Positions 36,923 through 46,877 of a DNA stretch of 64,000 bases are shown here, one piece after another. This DNA is from Labrenzia sp. OB1 (GTDB lineage: Bacteria > Pseudomonadota > Alphaproteobacteria > Rhizobiales > Stappiaceae), in the NCBI RefSeq assembly GCF_001624695.1, contig NZ_JSEP01000008.1, forward strand, positions 203,372 to 267,371, read 5' to 3'. The notes under the pieces are model-generated. The model was not told where the DNA came from. It was given only the letters and a program-made list of their open reading frames with translations, and ran no database searches. The number at the start of each line of letters is the position of its first letter. Within the stretch, counting starts at the first letter, position 1. The position numbers and the translations under genes are program-made.

Positions 36923-38263
36923 CTAGGTTCCGGTTTTCAAGGCGTCGAAGAAGCCCCGGATTTCATCTGAAATTTCATTGGCGCCAGCGGTCATCCGGTT
37001 CGCGACGGAAAGGAAATTTTCCGCGGCGCGACCGGTCGACTCAATTGCTTGTCCCACGCCACCAATGTTCTCATCCAGGGTATCGGCGCCAGCGGCGACG
37101 GTCTGGACGTTCTTCGATATTTCCTGCGTCGCCGCACCCTGTTCTTCAACCGCAGCGGCGATTGTTGCCGTCATTTCATCAAGCCGGTTGACCACTTCGG
37201 AAATCGAATGAATGGACGTGACCGCATTGTCTGTCGACTGCTGGATCTCATCGACCTGCTGACTGATTTCCTCTGTCGCCCTTGCCGTTTGTTCCGCAAG
37301 GGTCTTGACCTCACTGGCAACGACCGCGAAGCCTTTTCCGGCGTCTCCGGCACGAGCGGCCTCAATGGTCGCGTTGAGTGCAAGCAGATTGGTCTGTTCG
37401 GCAATGGCCTGAATCAACCCGACGACATCTCCGATCTTCTGCGCGGCCCCCGCCAGACTTGAAACCTGCTCGCTGGAACGCTCCGTGTTGTCGGCAGCTT
37501 CGCTTGCGGTCCTGGAGGCGTTCGAGATCTGCTTGGAAATTTCCTGTATGGAAATTGACAGTTCTTCAGCCGCGGACGCCACGGTCTGGACGCTTTCGCT
37601 GGACTCCCTGGAAACCGTCTCCGCCACGTGGACCTGTTCCTGCGCGGATTTGGAGACATCCATCAACTGGCCCGCTTCACCGGCCATGTCGCGCGCATCT
37701 TCATCGACTTTCAGGAGAGGTTGCTCAACCTGGCTTTCGAACCGTTCAATCAACCGGTTGAGGCGCTCCGTCTGTTCGGCGCGATCCTGCAGAAGCTTTT
37801 CCTCATACGTCGAGATCGCCAGATCCATATCCAGCATGACGGCAGATGTGACATGATCGAGAATCTGGCCCAGATCCCTGAAAGACATTCTGTATTTGCG
37901 AATAAGAAGATTGTGAAGCCGGGTGAGCACGTAATTGTAGCCGGCAATATACCAGCGTGGCTCAAGCCCGATCCGGCAGTGAACATGGCCGATCCTGTTT
38001 ATGCTTTCCAGATAGGCTTTATCAAAGCCGTTGGTGAATAGCTTTTCCCAATGTGCCTTCTGCGCAGAGACAAGCCGCGATGTCTTTCCTCCCACCAGGG
38101 ACGCCAGTTCAGGCTGCGTCTTGATATGCGCATAAAAGCCATTCAACAGATCGTCCAGGGCTGGCTGGACAACTGGCCAGAGCTCTCTGAGCGCGGCAAT
38201 GGCTTGCGGATCAATCTGGATGAACTTCATTCGGGACTGAAAATCAATATCGCTGTTGTGCAT
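36923..38263 (-). CDS. Globin-coupled chemoreceptor (HemAT-like), copy 2
   Basis: 446 residues, paralogue of the gene at 33776-35116. Globin domain with [10 protein letters not shown] and [20 protein letters not shown] (proximal His likely 95), then the linker [16 protein letters not shown] shared by both copies, then the signalling domain with [20 protein letters not shown]. Soluble. The globin halves differ more than the signalling halves, so the two may respond to different gases or levels. The ribosome site region shows GGTAGGTCC ahead of the ATG. Confidence 0.9.
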   Translation of the reverse strand: MHNSDIDFQSRMKFIQIDPQAIAALRELWPVVQPALDDLLNGFYAHIKTQPELASLVGGKTSRLVSAQKAHWEKLFTNGFDKAYLESINRIGHVHCRIGLEPRWYIAGYNYVLTRLHNLLIRKYRMSFRDLGQILDHVTSAVMLDMDLAISTYEEKLLQDRAEQTERLNRLIERFESQVEQPLLKVDEDARDMAGEAGQLMDVSKSAQEQVHVAETVSRESSESVQTVASAAEELSISIQEISKQISNASRTASEAADNTERSSEQVSSLAGAAQKIGDVVGLIQAIAEQTNLLALNATIEAARAGDAGKGFAVVASEVKTLAEQTARATEEISQQVDEIQQSTDNAVTSIHSISEVVNRLDEMTATIAAAVEEQGAATQEISKNVQTVAAGADTLDENIGGVGQAIESTGRAAENFLSVANRMTAGANEISDEIRGFFDALKTGT

Positions 38264-38517
38264 GAGGACCTACCGTTTAAGAGTTCCCCTAACTCGCTCT
38301 CCAACATTCAAAAATTCTTTAACGACGGCGAACAAACTGTCTACTTCAACGGATGTTTTCAGCTCTCCCAAGAGAAATCACTGACGCATCTGAAAAGGAG
38401 GTCTGAGCACACGCTGAAACCGGGTAATCTGGCAGTCGCCTCGAGCCCTTTCAGCCGAAATCCGGGGCGGATTCAATCGGCAGGCAACGCGGCAGCATAT
38501 ACCTGTCAGTCGACACA
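38264..38517. other. Intergenic region upstream of chemoreceptor 2
   Basis: About 250 bases with no gene visible; it should carry the promoter of chemoreceptor 2 (leftward). The aap operon terminator lies at its right end. Confidence 0.5.
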
Positions 38518-38551
38518 AAAAGGCCCTGGAACACGTGTTCCAGGGCCTTTT
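38518..38551. terminator. Palindromic terminator of the aap operon
   Basis: A fully palindromic 34-base sequence, AAAAGGCCCTGGAAC-ACGT plus its mirror, forms a GC-rich stem flanked by A4 and T4, so it can terminate in both directions. It is 57 bases past the aapP stop. Confidence 0.8.
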
Positions 38552-38607
38552 CTGGCTGGTATGGGCTGCCGTATCGAACAGTCGGGATGCGCCTGCCCAA
38601 ACCCTTG

Positions 38608-39411
38608 TCAGTGATGCAGGATCTGGCTGAGGAACAGCTTCGTGCGCTCATGCTGCGGATTGGTGAAGAACTCTTCCGGCTCGTTCTGTTCGACGATCTG
38701 GCCCGCATCCATGAAAATGACGCGGTTCGCGACCTTGCGGGCAAAACCCATTTCATGGGTCACGCAGATCATGGTCATGCCTTCTTCCGCAAGACCGACC
38801 ATGACGTCGAGAACTTCCTTGATCATTTCCGGATCGAGGGCCGAAGTCGGCTCATCGAACAGCATGATTTTCGGGCTCATGCAGAGCGAACGGGCAATGG
38901 CAACGCGCTGCTGCTGTCCGCCGGAAAGCTGTCCGGGATACTTGGATGCCTGCTCGGGAATCTTCACGCGCTCCAGATAGTGCATCGCGATTTCCTCCGC
39001 TTCCCGTTTCGGCATCTTCCGCACCCAGATCGGCGCGAGCGTGCAGTTTTCCAGGATTGTCAGATGCGGAAACAGGTTGAAGTGCTGAAAGCACATGCCG
39101 ACTTCGCGACGGATTTCATCGATCTTCTTCAGATCGTCGGTCAGTTCAATACCATCGACCAGGATCTGCCCGGCCTGATGCTCTTCAAGCCGGTTGATAC
39201 AGCGGATCATAGTGGACTTTCCGGAACCGGAAGGGCCGCAGACAACGATCCTTTCGCCGCGCATGACCTTCAGGTTGATGTCGCGCAGAACGTGAAAATC
39301 ACCGTACCACTTGTTCATGTTCTTGATTTCGATCGCCACATCGGTTTCCGAAATCGTCATTTTCGTGCGATCGGCTGCGAGTTCCTCGTCGCGTACTGCG
39401 TTCACTGTCAT
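38608..39411 (-). CDS. aapP: General L-amino acid ABC transporter ATPase
   Basis: 267 residues from ATG 39411 ([20 protein letters not shown]); longer in-frame starts reach into the spacer with aapM. Walker [21 protein letters not shown], signature [15 protein letters not shown], Walker [14 protein letters not shown], and switch His in [12 protein letters not shown]. It energises uptake of a broad range of L-amino acids (Aap/Bra-type system of Rhizobium). Last gene of aapJQMP; terminator follows. Confidence 0.92.
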   Translation of the reverse strand: MTVNAVRDEELAADRTKMTISETDVAIEIKNMNKWYGDFHVLRDINLKVMRGERIVVCGPSGSGKSTMIRCINRLEEHQAGQILVDGIELTDDLKKIDEIRREVGMCFQHFNLFPHLTILENCTLAPIWVRKMPKREAEEIAMHYLERVKIPEQASKYPGQLSGGQQQRVAIARSLCMSPKIMLFDEPTSALDPEMIKEVLDVMVGLAEEGMTMICVTHEMGFARKVANRVIFMDAGQIVEQNEPEEFFTNPQHERTKLFLSQILHH

Positions 39412-39479
39412 GATGTCTACTCCAAGAGTGTTTCGGGTCCGGGGCGCAGCGCTTGTCCGCGCGCCCCGGATGCGAATTC

Positions 39480-40631
39480 CTAGCGTTTGTGTCCCGTGTG
39501 CAGTTTGTTCTCCATGAAGATGGAATAGCGCGACATGCCGAAGCAGAAGCACCAGAACACTATTGCTGCGAAGAGATAACCCGTGTGTCCCTGACTTGGC
39601 GTCGACCAGGTCGGGTCCGTGAAGGATGACTGGATCTGGCCCAACAGGTCGAACATGCCGACGATCAGAACCAGAGTCGTATCCTTGAACAGGCCGATGA
39701 AGGTGTTGACGATGCCCGGGATCACCAGTTTCAGCGCTTGTGGCAGGACGATGAGATACATCATCGGCCAGAAGCGGAGCCCCAGAGCCATCGCGCCTTC
39801 ATACTGTCCCTTCGGGATTGCCTGAAGTCCGCCGCGAACCACCTCCGCCATATAGGCGGCGGAGAACAGCGTCACGCCGATCAGTACGCGCAGCAGCTTG
39901 TCGAAGGTGACACCCTCCGGCAGGAACAGCGGCAGCATGACCGAGGACATGAACAGCACGGTGATCAACGGCACGCCGCGCCAGAACTCGATGAAGACAA
40001 TCGAAATCGTCCTGATGATCGGCATTTTCGACCGGCGTCCGAGCGCCAGCGCTATGCCGAGCGGCAAGGACGCGACGATACCCGTCACCGCGATGACCAG
40101 CGTCACCAGAAGCCCGCCCCAAACGGCTGTTTCCACGATCGGAAGGATAACCCAGTCACCGATGACCAGACCGGTCAGCAGGTAGTAGGCAATGATCGGG
40201 AAGACGATCAGAAACAGGACCGCATTCAGCCGTTTGAACGGTACGCTCGGGATTGCCAGCGGCACCAGAAGCATTAGGAACAGCGCGTAAACGATGTTAA
40301 CCCGCCAGACTTCCTCACTCGGATACCGCCCGTAGATGAACTGCGGGAAGTAAGCTTCCACATAAGCCCAGCAGGCCCCGCTGTGGCCACCGACCTGAGG
40401 CAGACAGGCCTCCCGGTTCTGGCCGGTCCAGACGGCATCGATCAATGCAAACTGGATAAGAGGCGCAATGAGCCAATAGGCCAGAAGAATGCCGATGATT
40501 GTCAGCACCGTATTGCCGATGGACGAAAACAGGTTCTGCCGCATCCAGCCGATAATGCCGGTGGTCGAGATAGGCGCCGCCAGGTGCGGCGCCTCCTCGG
40601 TTCTGATGTGGAACAAATTTGTGTTTGCCAT
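39480..40631 (-). CDS. aapM: General L-amino acid ABC transporter permease AapM
   Basis: 383 residues, His/Glu/Gln/Arg-type permease. A long N-terminal region with extra helices is typical of AapM. The core has [21 protein letters not shown], the EEA-like coupling loop in [20 protein letters not shown], and ends in [14 protein letters not shown]. It lies 14 bases downstream of aapQ. Confidence 0.9.
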   Translation of the reverse strand: MANTNLFHIRTEEAPHLAAPISTTGIIGWMRQNLFSSIGNTVLTIIGILLAYWLIAPLIQFALIDAVWTGQNREACLPQVGGHSGACWAYVEAYFPQFIYGRYPSEEVWRVNIVYALFLMLLVPLAIPSVPFKRLNAVLFLIVFPIIAYYLLTGLVIGDWVILPIVETAVWGGLLVTLVIAVTGIVASLPLGIALALGRRSKMPIIRTISIVFIEFWRGVPLITVLFMSSVMLPLFLPEGVTFDKLLRVLIGVTLFSAAYMAEVVRGGLQAIPKGQYEGAMALGLRFWPMMYLIVLPQALKLVIPGIVNTFIGLFKDTTLVLIVGMFDLLGQIQSSFTDPTWSTPSQGHTGYLFAAIVFWCFCFGMSRYSIFMENKLHTGHKR

Positions 40632-40645
40632 GATTTATGCGCTCC

Positions 40646-41860
40646 TTACCGTTCCACGAGCGCCATGCGCTGGTTGTACCAGTTCATGAAGGCTGAAGTG
40701 ATCAGACTGAGCGATAGATAGACCGCCATCCAGATACCGATGATTTCAATCGCCTGACCGGTCTGGTTCAGAACCGTGCCACCCATGGACACAAGGTCCG
40801 GATACGCGATGGCAACCGCCAGGGACGAATTCTTCGTCAGGTTCAGATACTGACTGGTCAGCGGCGGAATGATCACGCGCATTGCCTGCGGGATGATCAC
40901 AAGACGCAATGTCGGCCCGTTGCGCAGACCGAGCGCATGCGCCGCCTCTGTCTGACCATGACTGACGGCCTGGATACCCGCACGAACGATCTCGGCGATG
41001 AACGAAGCGGTGTAGATGGACAGAGCCGCCGTCAGAGCCAGAAACTCGGGGATCACGTTGATCCCGACGTTCAGCTCAAATCCCTGACGAAGGATCGGAC
41101 CGGATTCAACGAAATTCGGATGCTCCAGGGTCATGGGCATTCCGGTGACCAGATAGGTAATGATCGGAATGCCGATGATGAGTCCCACGCCGGACCAGAA
41201 AACCGGAAACTGCTGTCCCGTGTCTTCCTGGCGTTTGCGTGCCCATCGTGAGACGAAGAACGATGCGATAATCCCGATGATCAGGGCATAGCCAACCCAC
41301 TCGGATCCGGGTTCCCAGATCGGTTTCGGAAGCCGCATTCCACCGATGTTCAGGTGAAATGTATCGAATATCGACCATTTTTCCCGTTTGCCCGGGATGG
41401 ATCGCAGCACCGCGAAATACCAGAAAAAGATCTGCAGCAGCAGCGGGATATTACGGACCAGCTCGACATAACAATAGGCCAGCCGGTTGATCACCCAGTT
41501 GTTGGACAAACGGGCGATACCGATAATGAAGCCGAGAAGAGTCGCAAAAATGATTCCGACCGCGGCAACCAGAAGTGTATTCAAAAAGCCGACGTAAAGA
41601 GCCCGGCCATAGCTTGATGTTTCAGAATATTCGACCAGCGACTGGTTGGTTCCAAAGCCGGCCGTGTTTTCAAGAAAGCTCCAACCGGAGGCAATATTCT
41701 GCCTTTCAAGGTTGGTTATCGTGTTCGTAACGATGAAGTATCCCAATGAAACCACCGCGATCACCAATACCAACTGGTAAAAGATGCTGCGGATTTTGGG
41801 ATCATTCATCAGCGAAGCACGCGCCGGCGCCCCCGCCGAGTCCTGCTCCATTACTGACAT
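40646..41860 (-). CDS. aapQ: General L-amino acid ABC transporter permease AapQ
   Basis: 404 residues, first permease of the Aap system. Features include GFNTLLVAAVGIIFATLLGF-like first core helices (FLNTLLVAAVGI), a large periplasmic insertion, and the coupling loop GQTEAAHALGLRNGPTLRLV; ends SAFMNWYNQRMALVER. Separated from aapJ by about 225 bases carrying a hairpin. Confidence 0.9.
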   Translation of the reverse strand: MSVMEQDSAGAPARASLMNDPKIRSIFYQLVLVIAVVSLGYFIVTNTITNLERQNIASGWSFLENTAGFGTNQSLVEYSETSSYGRALYVGFLNTLLVAAVGIIFATLLGFIIGIARLSNNWVINRLAYCYVELVRNIPLLLQIFFWYFAVLRSIPGKREKWSIFDTFHLNIGGMRLPKPIWEPGSEWVGYALIIGIIASFFVSRWARKRQEDTGQQFPVFWSGVGLIIGIPIITYLVTGMPMTLEHPNFVESGPILRQGFELNVGINVIPEFLALTAALSIYTASFIAEIVRAGIQAVSHGQTEAAHALGLRNGPTLRLVIIPQAMRVIIPPLTSQYLNLTKNSSLAVAIAYPDLVSMGGTVLNQTGQAIEIIGIWMAVYLSLSLITSAFMNWYNQRMALVER

Positions 41861-42028
41861 AGAACCTCGCCCAAGTTATACGGAAAGAGCCCGGCTTTCA
41901 GCCTCTCCTCTTTCACGTCCAAACCTGTCTCTGCAGAGCGCATTCGCGCTTTCCCCTGTCGGTCGAGACAGTCTGTCCCCCCGCGCCATTGCCGGTATGT
42001 TCCGACTTCCGATGCGTGGAATTTATTA

Positions 42029-42061
42029 GGGGTCCCGGCAGCTTTGCGCCGCCGGAACCCC
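42029..42061 (-). terminator. aapJ-aapQ intercistronic hairpin
   Basis: An 11-base-pair stem with one mismatch (GGGGTTCCGGC against GCCGGGACCCC on the minus strand) and an 11-base loop lies 24 bases past the aapJ stop. No long T-run follows. Such hairpins stabilise or partly terminate the transcript so that the binding protein is made in excess over the permeases. Confidence 0.6.
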
Positions 42062-42085
42062 ATAAACCCTCGGATTATATGAGGA

Positions 42086-43105
42086 TCAGCGGACCGGCGG
42101 GGCGTACATGAAGCCGCCTGCGTTCCACAATGCGTTCACACCGCGCGAGATGCCGAGCGGAGTGTCCGGGCCAACGTTGGCGTTGAAGGACTCTTCGTAG
42201 TTGCCGACGTTCTTGACGATGTTGTAGGCCCAGTCGTTGGACAGGCCGATGGCTTCGCCGAATGAACCCTCAGCGCCCAGCAGACGCTTGACGGACGGAT
42301 TGTCGGAAGCCTTCATTTCATCGACATTTTCGGAGGTCACGCCGAGTTCTTCAGCGTTGAGCATCGCGTTCAAGGTCCACTTGGCGACGTTGAACCACTC
42401 GTCGTCACCCTGACGCACGACCGGACCCAGCGGCTCTTTGGAAATGATTTCCGACAGAACCATGTGGTCGCCCGGGTTGGTGAGCTTCAGGCGCTGAGCG
42501 TACAGACCGGATGCATCCGTGGTGTACACGTCGCAACGACCGGCGTCATATGCAGCAACAACTTCGTCGGCTTTTTCGAAAGCAACGATTTCGTACGGCA
42601 TATTGTTGGCACGGAAGTAGTCGGCAACGTTCAGCTCGGTCGTGGTACCGGTGTTGGTGCAGACGGATGCGCCGGAAAGTTCCAGAGCGGACGTGACACC
42701 AAGATCCTTGCGGACCATGAATCCCTGGCCGTCATAGTAGTTCACACCAGCAAAGTTCAGACCCAACTGGGTGTCGCGTGACATGGTCCAGGTGGTGTTG
42801 CGTGACAGTACGTCAACTTCGCCGGACTGCAGAGCGGTGAAACGCTCTTTTGCAGACAGCGGAGTGAATTTCACAGCGGAGGCGTCGCCGAATACTGCGG
42901 CAGCCATCGCGCGGCAGAGGTCAACGTCCAGTCCGGTCCAGTTGCCTTGTGCGTCGGGATTCGAGAAACCCGGCAGGCCCTGACTCACGCCACACTGAAT
43001 GAAACCTTTAGCCTTGACGTCTTCCAGCGTCGTTGCACCGGCAGCCGTCGTTGCGGCGACTCCCATAGCAGCGCCGAGTACGAGCGGAAGGATTTTTTTC
43101 GACAT
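42086..43105 (-). CDS. aapJ: General L-amino acid-binding periplasmic protein
   Basis: 339 residues from ATG 43105 (MSKKILPLVLGAAMGVAATT), which gives a clean signal peptide ending near AAGAT; upstream in-frame starts do not. Cluster 3 binding-protein motifs: GFIQCGVSQGLPGFSNPDAQ, GNWTGLDVDLCRAMAAAVFG, LSAKERFTALQSGEVDVLSR. It captures L-amino acids in the periplasm. First gene of the aap operon; the promoter must lie in 43106-43615. Confidence 0.92.
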   Translation of the reverse strand: MSKKILPLVLGAAMGVAATTAAGATTLEDVKAKGFIQCGVSQGLPGFSNPDAQGNWTGLDVDLCRAMAAAVFGDASAVKFTPLSAKERFTALQSGEVDVLSRNTTWTMSRDTQLGLNFAGVNYYDGQGFMVRKDLGVTSALELSGASVCTNTGTTTELNVADYFRANNMPYEIVAFEKADEVVAAYDAGRCDVYTTDASGLYAQRLKLTNPGDHMVLSEIISKEPLGPVVRQGDDEWFNVAKWTLNAMLNAEELGVTSENVDEMKASDNPSVKRLLGAEGSFGEAIGLSNDWAYNIVKNVGNYEESFNANVGPDTPLGISRGVNALWNAGGFMYAPPVR

Positions 43106-43615
43106 GGATATGCAGCCTTTATTTGTTACCCATACTTTATTCCGTCGAGCCAGACAGGAAGACGCCCTCATCGTCATTCATTGAGGACGATTGCGGCCTT
43201 TCCGGCCACTTCCTCCAGGCGTCTCGCGTCCCACCCAACTCACCCATACGATGGCATTTGGCTGTTCGGGTCAAGTACTTGGTGTCGTATTCTCATCAAA
43301 ATTCTTGACCGAGCTGCCAAATTGCTCCCCGAGACTGCACAAAACGCGAACATGTTCACTTTCTCCGCAACAGCTGCCTAAGTTGCAACCAGCTAGTGTT
43401 GCCAAGCTGAAACCACACCCGGGCTGCCGGTCGGCAAATCCGTGAACATCAGCCCGTTCGCAAGGGCCTCCCCTGCACAGGATACACCGTGTATTGCACT
43501 GCCCACCCGATGAACAGCCAACCGGGTTGAAGATATCTTCTGTTCGGCTAGTGTTGACTAACACCTTGATATTTCGCTCTTTAGCATCAAGGCCACGCCA
43601 CCCAAGCAGGACATC
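43106..43615. promoter_or_regulatory. Divergent promoter region aapJ / metC
   Basis: 510 bases without a convincing gene between two divergent genes. It must carry the aapJ promoter (left part) and the metC promoter (right part). GTGTT-GACT-AACAC, a small perfect inverted repeat at 43551-43564 overlapping a TTGACT hexamer, lies about 50 bases before metC. No known regulator box was recognised. Confidence 0.5.
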
Positions 43616-44794
43616 ATGAACAACAACTCTTCTGACGTGCAAAAAAAGATCGACACGGTGATCACGCATACCGGCCGGCATCCGAAATCCTTTCATGGCT
43701 TCGTCAACCCGCCCGTCGTTCATGCCTCGACTGTTCTTTACCCGGATGTCGAGACCATGGTTACCGGCAAGCAGACCTACTCCTATGGACGGCGCGGAAA
43801 CCCGACCACGGATTCCCTGGAAGAAGCGCTCACGGAAATGGAAGGCGCGGCAGGATCCAAGCTGGCCAATTCCGGTCTGAACGCGATTGCGCTCGCCATA
43901 TTGTCCTGCGTGAAGTCAGGCGACCATATTCTGATCGCCGACACCGCCTATGGACCGACCCGGCATTTCGCCGATACGGTTCTGCCAGGTTACGGCGTCG
44001 CAGTGGAATATTACGACCCAGGTCTTGGAGACGGTATCAGGTCGCTGTTTCGGCCGGAAACCACGGCCGTCTTCACGGAAGCGCCAGGGTCCCTCACGTT
44101 CGAAATGCAGGACGTGCCGGCGATTGCCGCCGCCGCGCACGACATCGGGGCGACGACCCTGATGGACAACACCTGGGCCAGTCCGCTCTTCTGCCAACCG
44201 CTCTCTTTGGGGATAGACCTGTCCATTCAGGCAGGCACGAAATATATCGTCGGTCATTCCGACGTGATGCTTGGAACAATAGCCGCAAGTGAACGGGCCT
44301 GGGAGAAACTGGACACATTTTGCGGCGCCATGGGCAGCCACGTGGCTCCGGACGACGTCTATCTGGGTCTTCGCGGCCTGCGGACCCTTTCGGTGCGTCT
44401 TGAACGGCACCAGCGTAACACTTTCACGGTGCTCGACTGGCTGAAGGACCAGCCCGGGATCGGAAAAATTCGCTACCCGGCCCTTGAGAGCGACCCGGGT
44501 CACCAGATCTGGAAACGCGATTTTACCGGCAGTTCCGGACTGTGCGCTTTCGATTTCCGGAAAGGCACCACGAGGGACGAGGCGTATTCCTTCCTGAACG
44601 CCCTGAAATTTTTCGGGCTTGGATTTTCCTGGGGAGGTTTCGAGAGCCTAGCAATACCTGTGCGGCTGAATGGCATGCGCACCGTGAACCAGCCCGAAGA
44701 CGACCTGCAATCCGTCCGTCTTCATATCGGGCTGGAAGATCCCGAGGACCTGATCAAGGATCTCGATCAGGCGTTGAAACAGGCCTTGAAGTAA
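43616..44794 (+). CDS. metC: Cystathionine beta-lyase
   Basis: 392 residues, Cys/Met-metabolism PLP family. YSYGRRGNPTTDSLEEAL near residue 51, LMDNTWASPLFCQPLSLGID, and the PLP lysine in QAGTKYIVGHSDVMLG. The GHSD and WGGFESLA motifs are those of MetC-type lyases. It cleaves cystathionine to homocysteine, pyruvate and ammonia. Monocistronic; converges on the LABN gene. Confidence 0.9.
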   Translation: MNNNSSDVQKKIDTVITHTGRHPKSFHGFVNPPVVHASTVLYPDVETMVTGKQTYSYGRRGNPTTDSLEEALTEMEGAAGSKLANSGLNAIALAILSCVKSGDHILIADTAYGPTRHFADTVLPGYGVAVEYYDPGLGDGIRSLFRPETTAVFTEAPGSLTFEMQDVPAIAAAAHDIGATTLMDNTWASPLFCQPLSLGIDLSIQAGTKYIVGHSDVMLGTIAASERAWEKLDTFCGAMGSHVAPDDVYLGLRGLRTLSVRLERHQRNTFTVLDWLKDQPGIGKIRYPALESDPGHQIWKRDFTGSSGLCAFDFRKGTTRDEAYSFLNALKFFGLGFSWGGFESLAIPVRLNGMRTVNQPEDDLQSVRLHIGLEDPEDLIKDLDQALKQALK

Positions 44795-44815
44795 CCGCAA
44801 ATTCCGGCGGCACGA

Positions 44816-45130
44816 TCAGATCGTCGGATCGTGCCGCTTTTCCTTGAAGATCAGCCAGAGATTGCGGAAATAGATCAACAGGCCCAGTCCCTGACCGGCA
44901 ATGAACACCGGATCCTGGCGCTGTATGGAATAGATCAGCAAAAGCACCCCGCCGGCGATGGAAAAGAACCAGAAGGCGACGGGAACGATGGAGCGGCCAA
45001 CCCGCTCGGATGCGATCCACTGAATGACGAACCGCATCATGAACATCGCCTGGGCGATGAAACCGAGGATAATCCAGAGATCGAATTGCTCGACGAATAC
45101 CGCGTGCAGCCAGTCAAAAAGTGCGTTCAT
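44816..45130 (-). CDS. Lipid-A-disaccharide synthase N-terminal-like (LABN) membrane protein
   Basis: 104 residues with three hydrophobic segments. The sequence FIAQAMFMMRFVIQWIASER and VPVAFWFFSIAGGVLLLIYS is the LABN domain, also found fused to some LpxB proteins. It lies 77 bases after a GT2 gene. Similar small proteins are paired with polyprenyl-phosphate sugar synthases in rhizobial lipid A modification, so an auxiliary or flippase-like role is inferred. Confidence 0.85.
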   Translation of the reverse strand: MNALFDWLHAVFVEQFDLWIILGFIAQAMFMMRFVIQWIASERVGRSIVPVAFWFFSIAGGVLLLIYSIQRQDPVFIAGQGLGLLIYFRNLWLIFKEKRHDPTI

Positions 45131-45207
45131 GTGAGGTCCAGTCGGTGTTTTCGGTCTTTCGGCGGTTTTTCTAGCGGCATCGGTGCTTCAAGGGGCCAGA
45201 CGATAGA

Positions 45208-45969
45208 TCAGGTCAGTGCCCGGACTTCGGGAATTTTCTTGCGGCGGCGGCGCAACCACCAGACACCGGCAAGATCGAGTATTCCGACAAGCGCCCGGTC
45301 GAAGATCCCGTATTTGGACGTGCCGTGCCGCCGCTGCCGGTCCTGCACGTCGATATGGGTCACGCCGTAGCCTTCGCGGATGACAAGCGCAGGAAGAAAC
45401 CGGTGCCAGCTGTCGAAATACGGCAACTGCAGAAACACTTCACGCCGCAGGGCCTTGAGGCCGCAGCCGCTGTCGCGGGTGTTGTCGCGCAGGATCGCGC
45501 CGCGAATCTTGTTGGCGAATTTGGACGCATAACGCTTTGCAAGACTGGCCTTGCGGCCGAGCCTTTGACCGGCTGCCAATGCGACAGCGGGGCCGGCCGC
45601 TTCGAGCGCATCCAGCAGCTTGGGTATGTATGCCGGATTGTTTTCCCCGTCACCGTCAATCGTCGCGACGATATCGCCGCGGGCATGCTGTACACCAGTG
45701 CGCACAGCGCAGCTCTGGCCGCATGAGTTTTCATGCCGGATCGGACGCAACCAGTCATGGGTTGCCGCGTAATCCTGCAGAACGATGTCCGTGCCGTCGG
45801 ATGACCCGTCATCGATGACAATGACTTCAAAACGCCGGCCGTCCAGAGCCGTTTCGATCTCGTCGAGAAGGATCGGCAGGTTTTGGGCCTCATCCTTGGC
45901 GGGAACGACAACGGTGACGGCGAGCGATCCCCTGTTTGCGGCCAGACCTTCCAGAAAGCTTTGGGTCAT
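45208..45969 (-). CDS. Family 2 glycosyltransferase (polyprenyl-phosphate sugar synthase type)
   Basis: 253 residues from ATG 45969 (MTQSFLEGLAANRGSLAVTV). Dolichol-phosphate-mannose-synthase-like: VVVPAKDEAQNLPILLDEIE, VIVIDDGSSDGTD, GDIVATIDGDGENNPAYIPK with the metal-binding Asp residues, and RDSGCGLKALRREVFLQLPY. No C-terminal membrane helices, as in soluble/peripheral ArnC relatives without them. It probably loads a sugar onto polyprenyl phosphate for the GT39 enzyme encoded upstream. ATG overlaps the PAP2 stop. Confidence 0.88.
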   Translation of the reverse strand: MTQSFLEGLAANRGSLAVTVVVPAKDEAQNLPILLDEIETALDGRRFEVIVIDDGSSDGTDIVLQDYAATHDWLRPIRHENSCGQSCAVRTGVQHARGDIVATIDGDGENNPAYIPKLLDALEAAGPAVALAAGQRLGRKASLAKRYASKFANKIRGAILRDNTRDSGCGLKALRREVFLQLPYFDSWHRFLPALVIREGYGVTHIDVQDRQRRHGTSKYGIFDRALVGILDLAGVWWLRRRRKKIPEVRALT

Positions 45970-46877
45970 GAGCGTGTCCGTTCTGCCTGTTCCGCCATTT
46001 GCGCCTCCGCCAGAACCCGCTCCGCGCCGCGCCGTCCGCGAATAACCTGCCAGACCGCACGCAGGCACGCCATTGCGGACAGCGTATTCATGTTGGGAAC
46101 GATCTTGCCGGAAGCTGACAAGTGAAAACCGATCCGCCGGCGCGCCATCGCCCGGACGGAAAAGAACGTGAAGGTCATGCCCAGCAAGGTGCCCGCAATG
46201 ACGTCGCTCGGATAGTGGGCACCGACCATGACCCGGCTGAAGGCCAGCCAGAAGGCAGCGACCACGATCAGCCAGCGGTACGCGGGAAAGATGAAGGCAA
46301 GTGCTGTGGCGAGCGCGGCCACGGTGGTCGAATGGCCTGACGGAAAGCTCGTATAGCTGCCGTTGAAGGCCAGAAAGTCAAAATGGACAGGGCCGAATTC
46401 CTCGTAGAGTTTCGGCCGGGCGCGCCCGAGCGACCACTTGAAGACGATTGCCAGAAGGCCGGTTGCGGCAACTGTATAGAAGATGAATGCCGCATAGGTG
46501 AATAAGGCGCCGATGGCCATGCGCAAACGAAACGCATAGCGTCCCGCGTCCACCGCCAGCAAGGCAAGGCAGACGATGCCCGTGGATCCAAGTATCCAGT
46601 CGGACTTGCCGAGATCGGTGAAAACCCGAAAAGCGGAGCGGTATTCGCCGGGCAAAGATTGCAGCCAGGGAAATGTCGGAACGTCAAAGGCGACAACCGC
46701 GATGCCGACTGTCAGCAGCAGCACAGCGAGAATGTCCTGCGGCCTTTGGCCTGGGGGCAGAGGATCCCTGTTGTGCCGAGAACGTTCCTTGCGCCCGGCA
46801 AACAGAATTGCGGCGCGCCTTATATTCCCGCGCATGCGCGCATGCGCGCGCCAGACAAATTTACCGCTGCTCGTCAT
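45966..46877 (-). CDS. PAP2-family membrane phosphatase
   Basis: 303 residues from ATG 46877, which overlaps the GT39 stop by 17 bases; ATG 46835 is an alternative. Several membrane helices. The three PAP2 motifs are present: KWSLGRARP, SFPSGHSTT and SRVMVGAHYPSD. It likely dephosphorylates a lipid phosphate such as lipid A or polyprenyl pyrophosphate. Within an overlapping four-gene leftward set (GT39, PAP2, GT2, LABN) that points to envelope lipid decoration. Confidence 0.88.
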   Translation of the reverse strand: MTSSGKFVWRAHARMRGNIRRAAILFAGRKERSRHNRDPLPPGQRPQDILAVLLLTVGIAVVAFDVPTFPWLQSLPGEYRSAFRVFTDLGKSDWILGSTGIVCLALLAVDAGRYAFRLRMAIGALFTYAAFIFYTVAATGLLAIVFKWSLGRARPKLYEEFGPVHFDFLAFNGSYTSFPSGHSTTVAALATALAFIFPAYRWLIVVAAFWLAFSRVMVGAHYPSDVIAGTLLGMTFTFFSVRAMARRRIGFHLSASGKIVPNMNTLSAMACLRAVWQVIRGRRGAERVLAEAQMAEQAERTRS

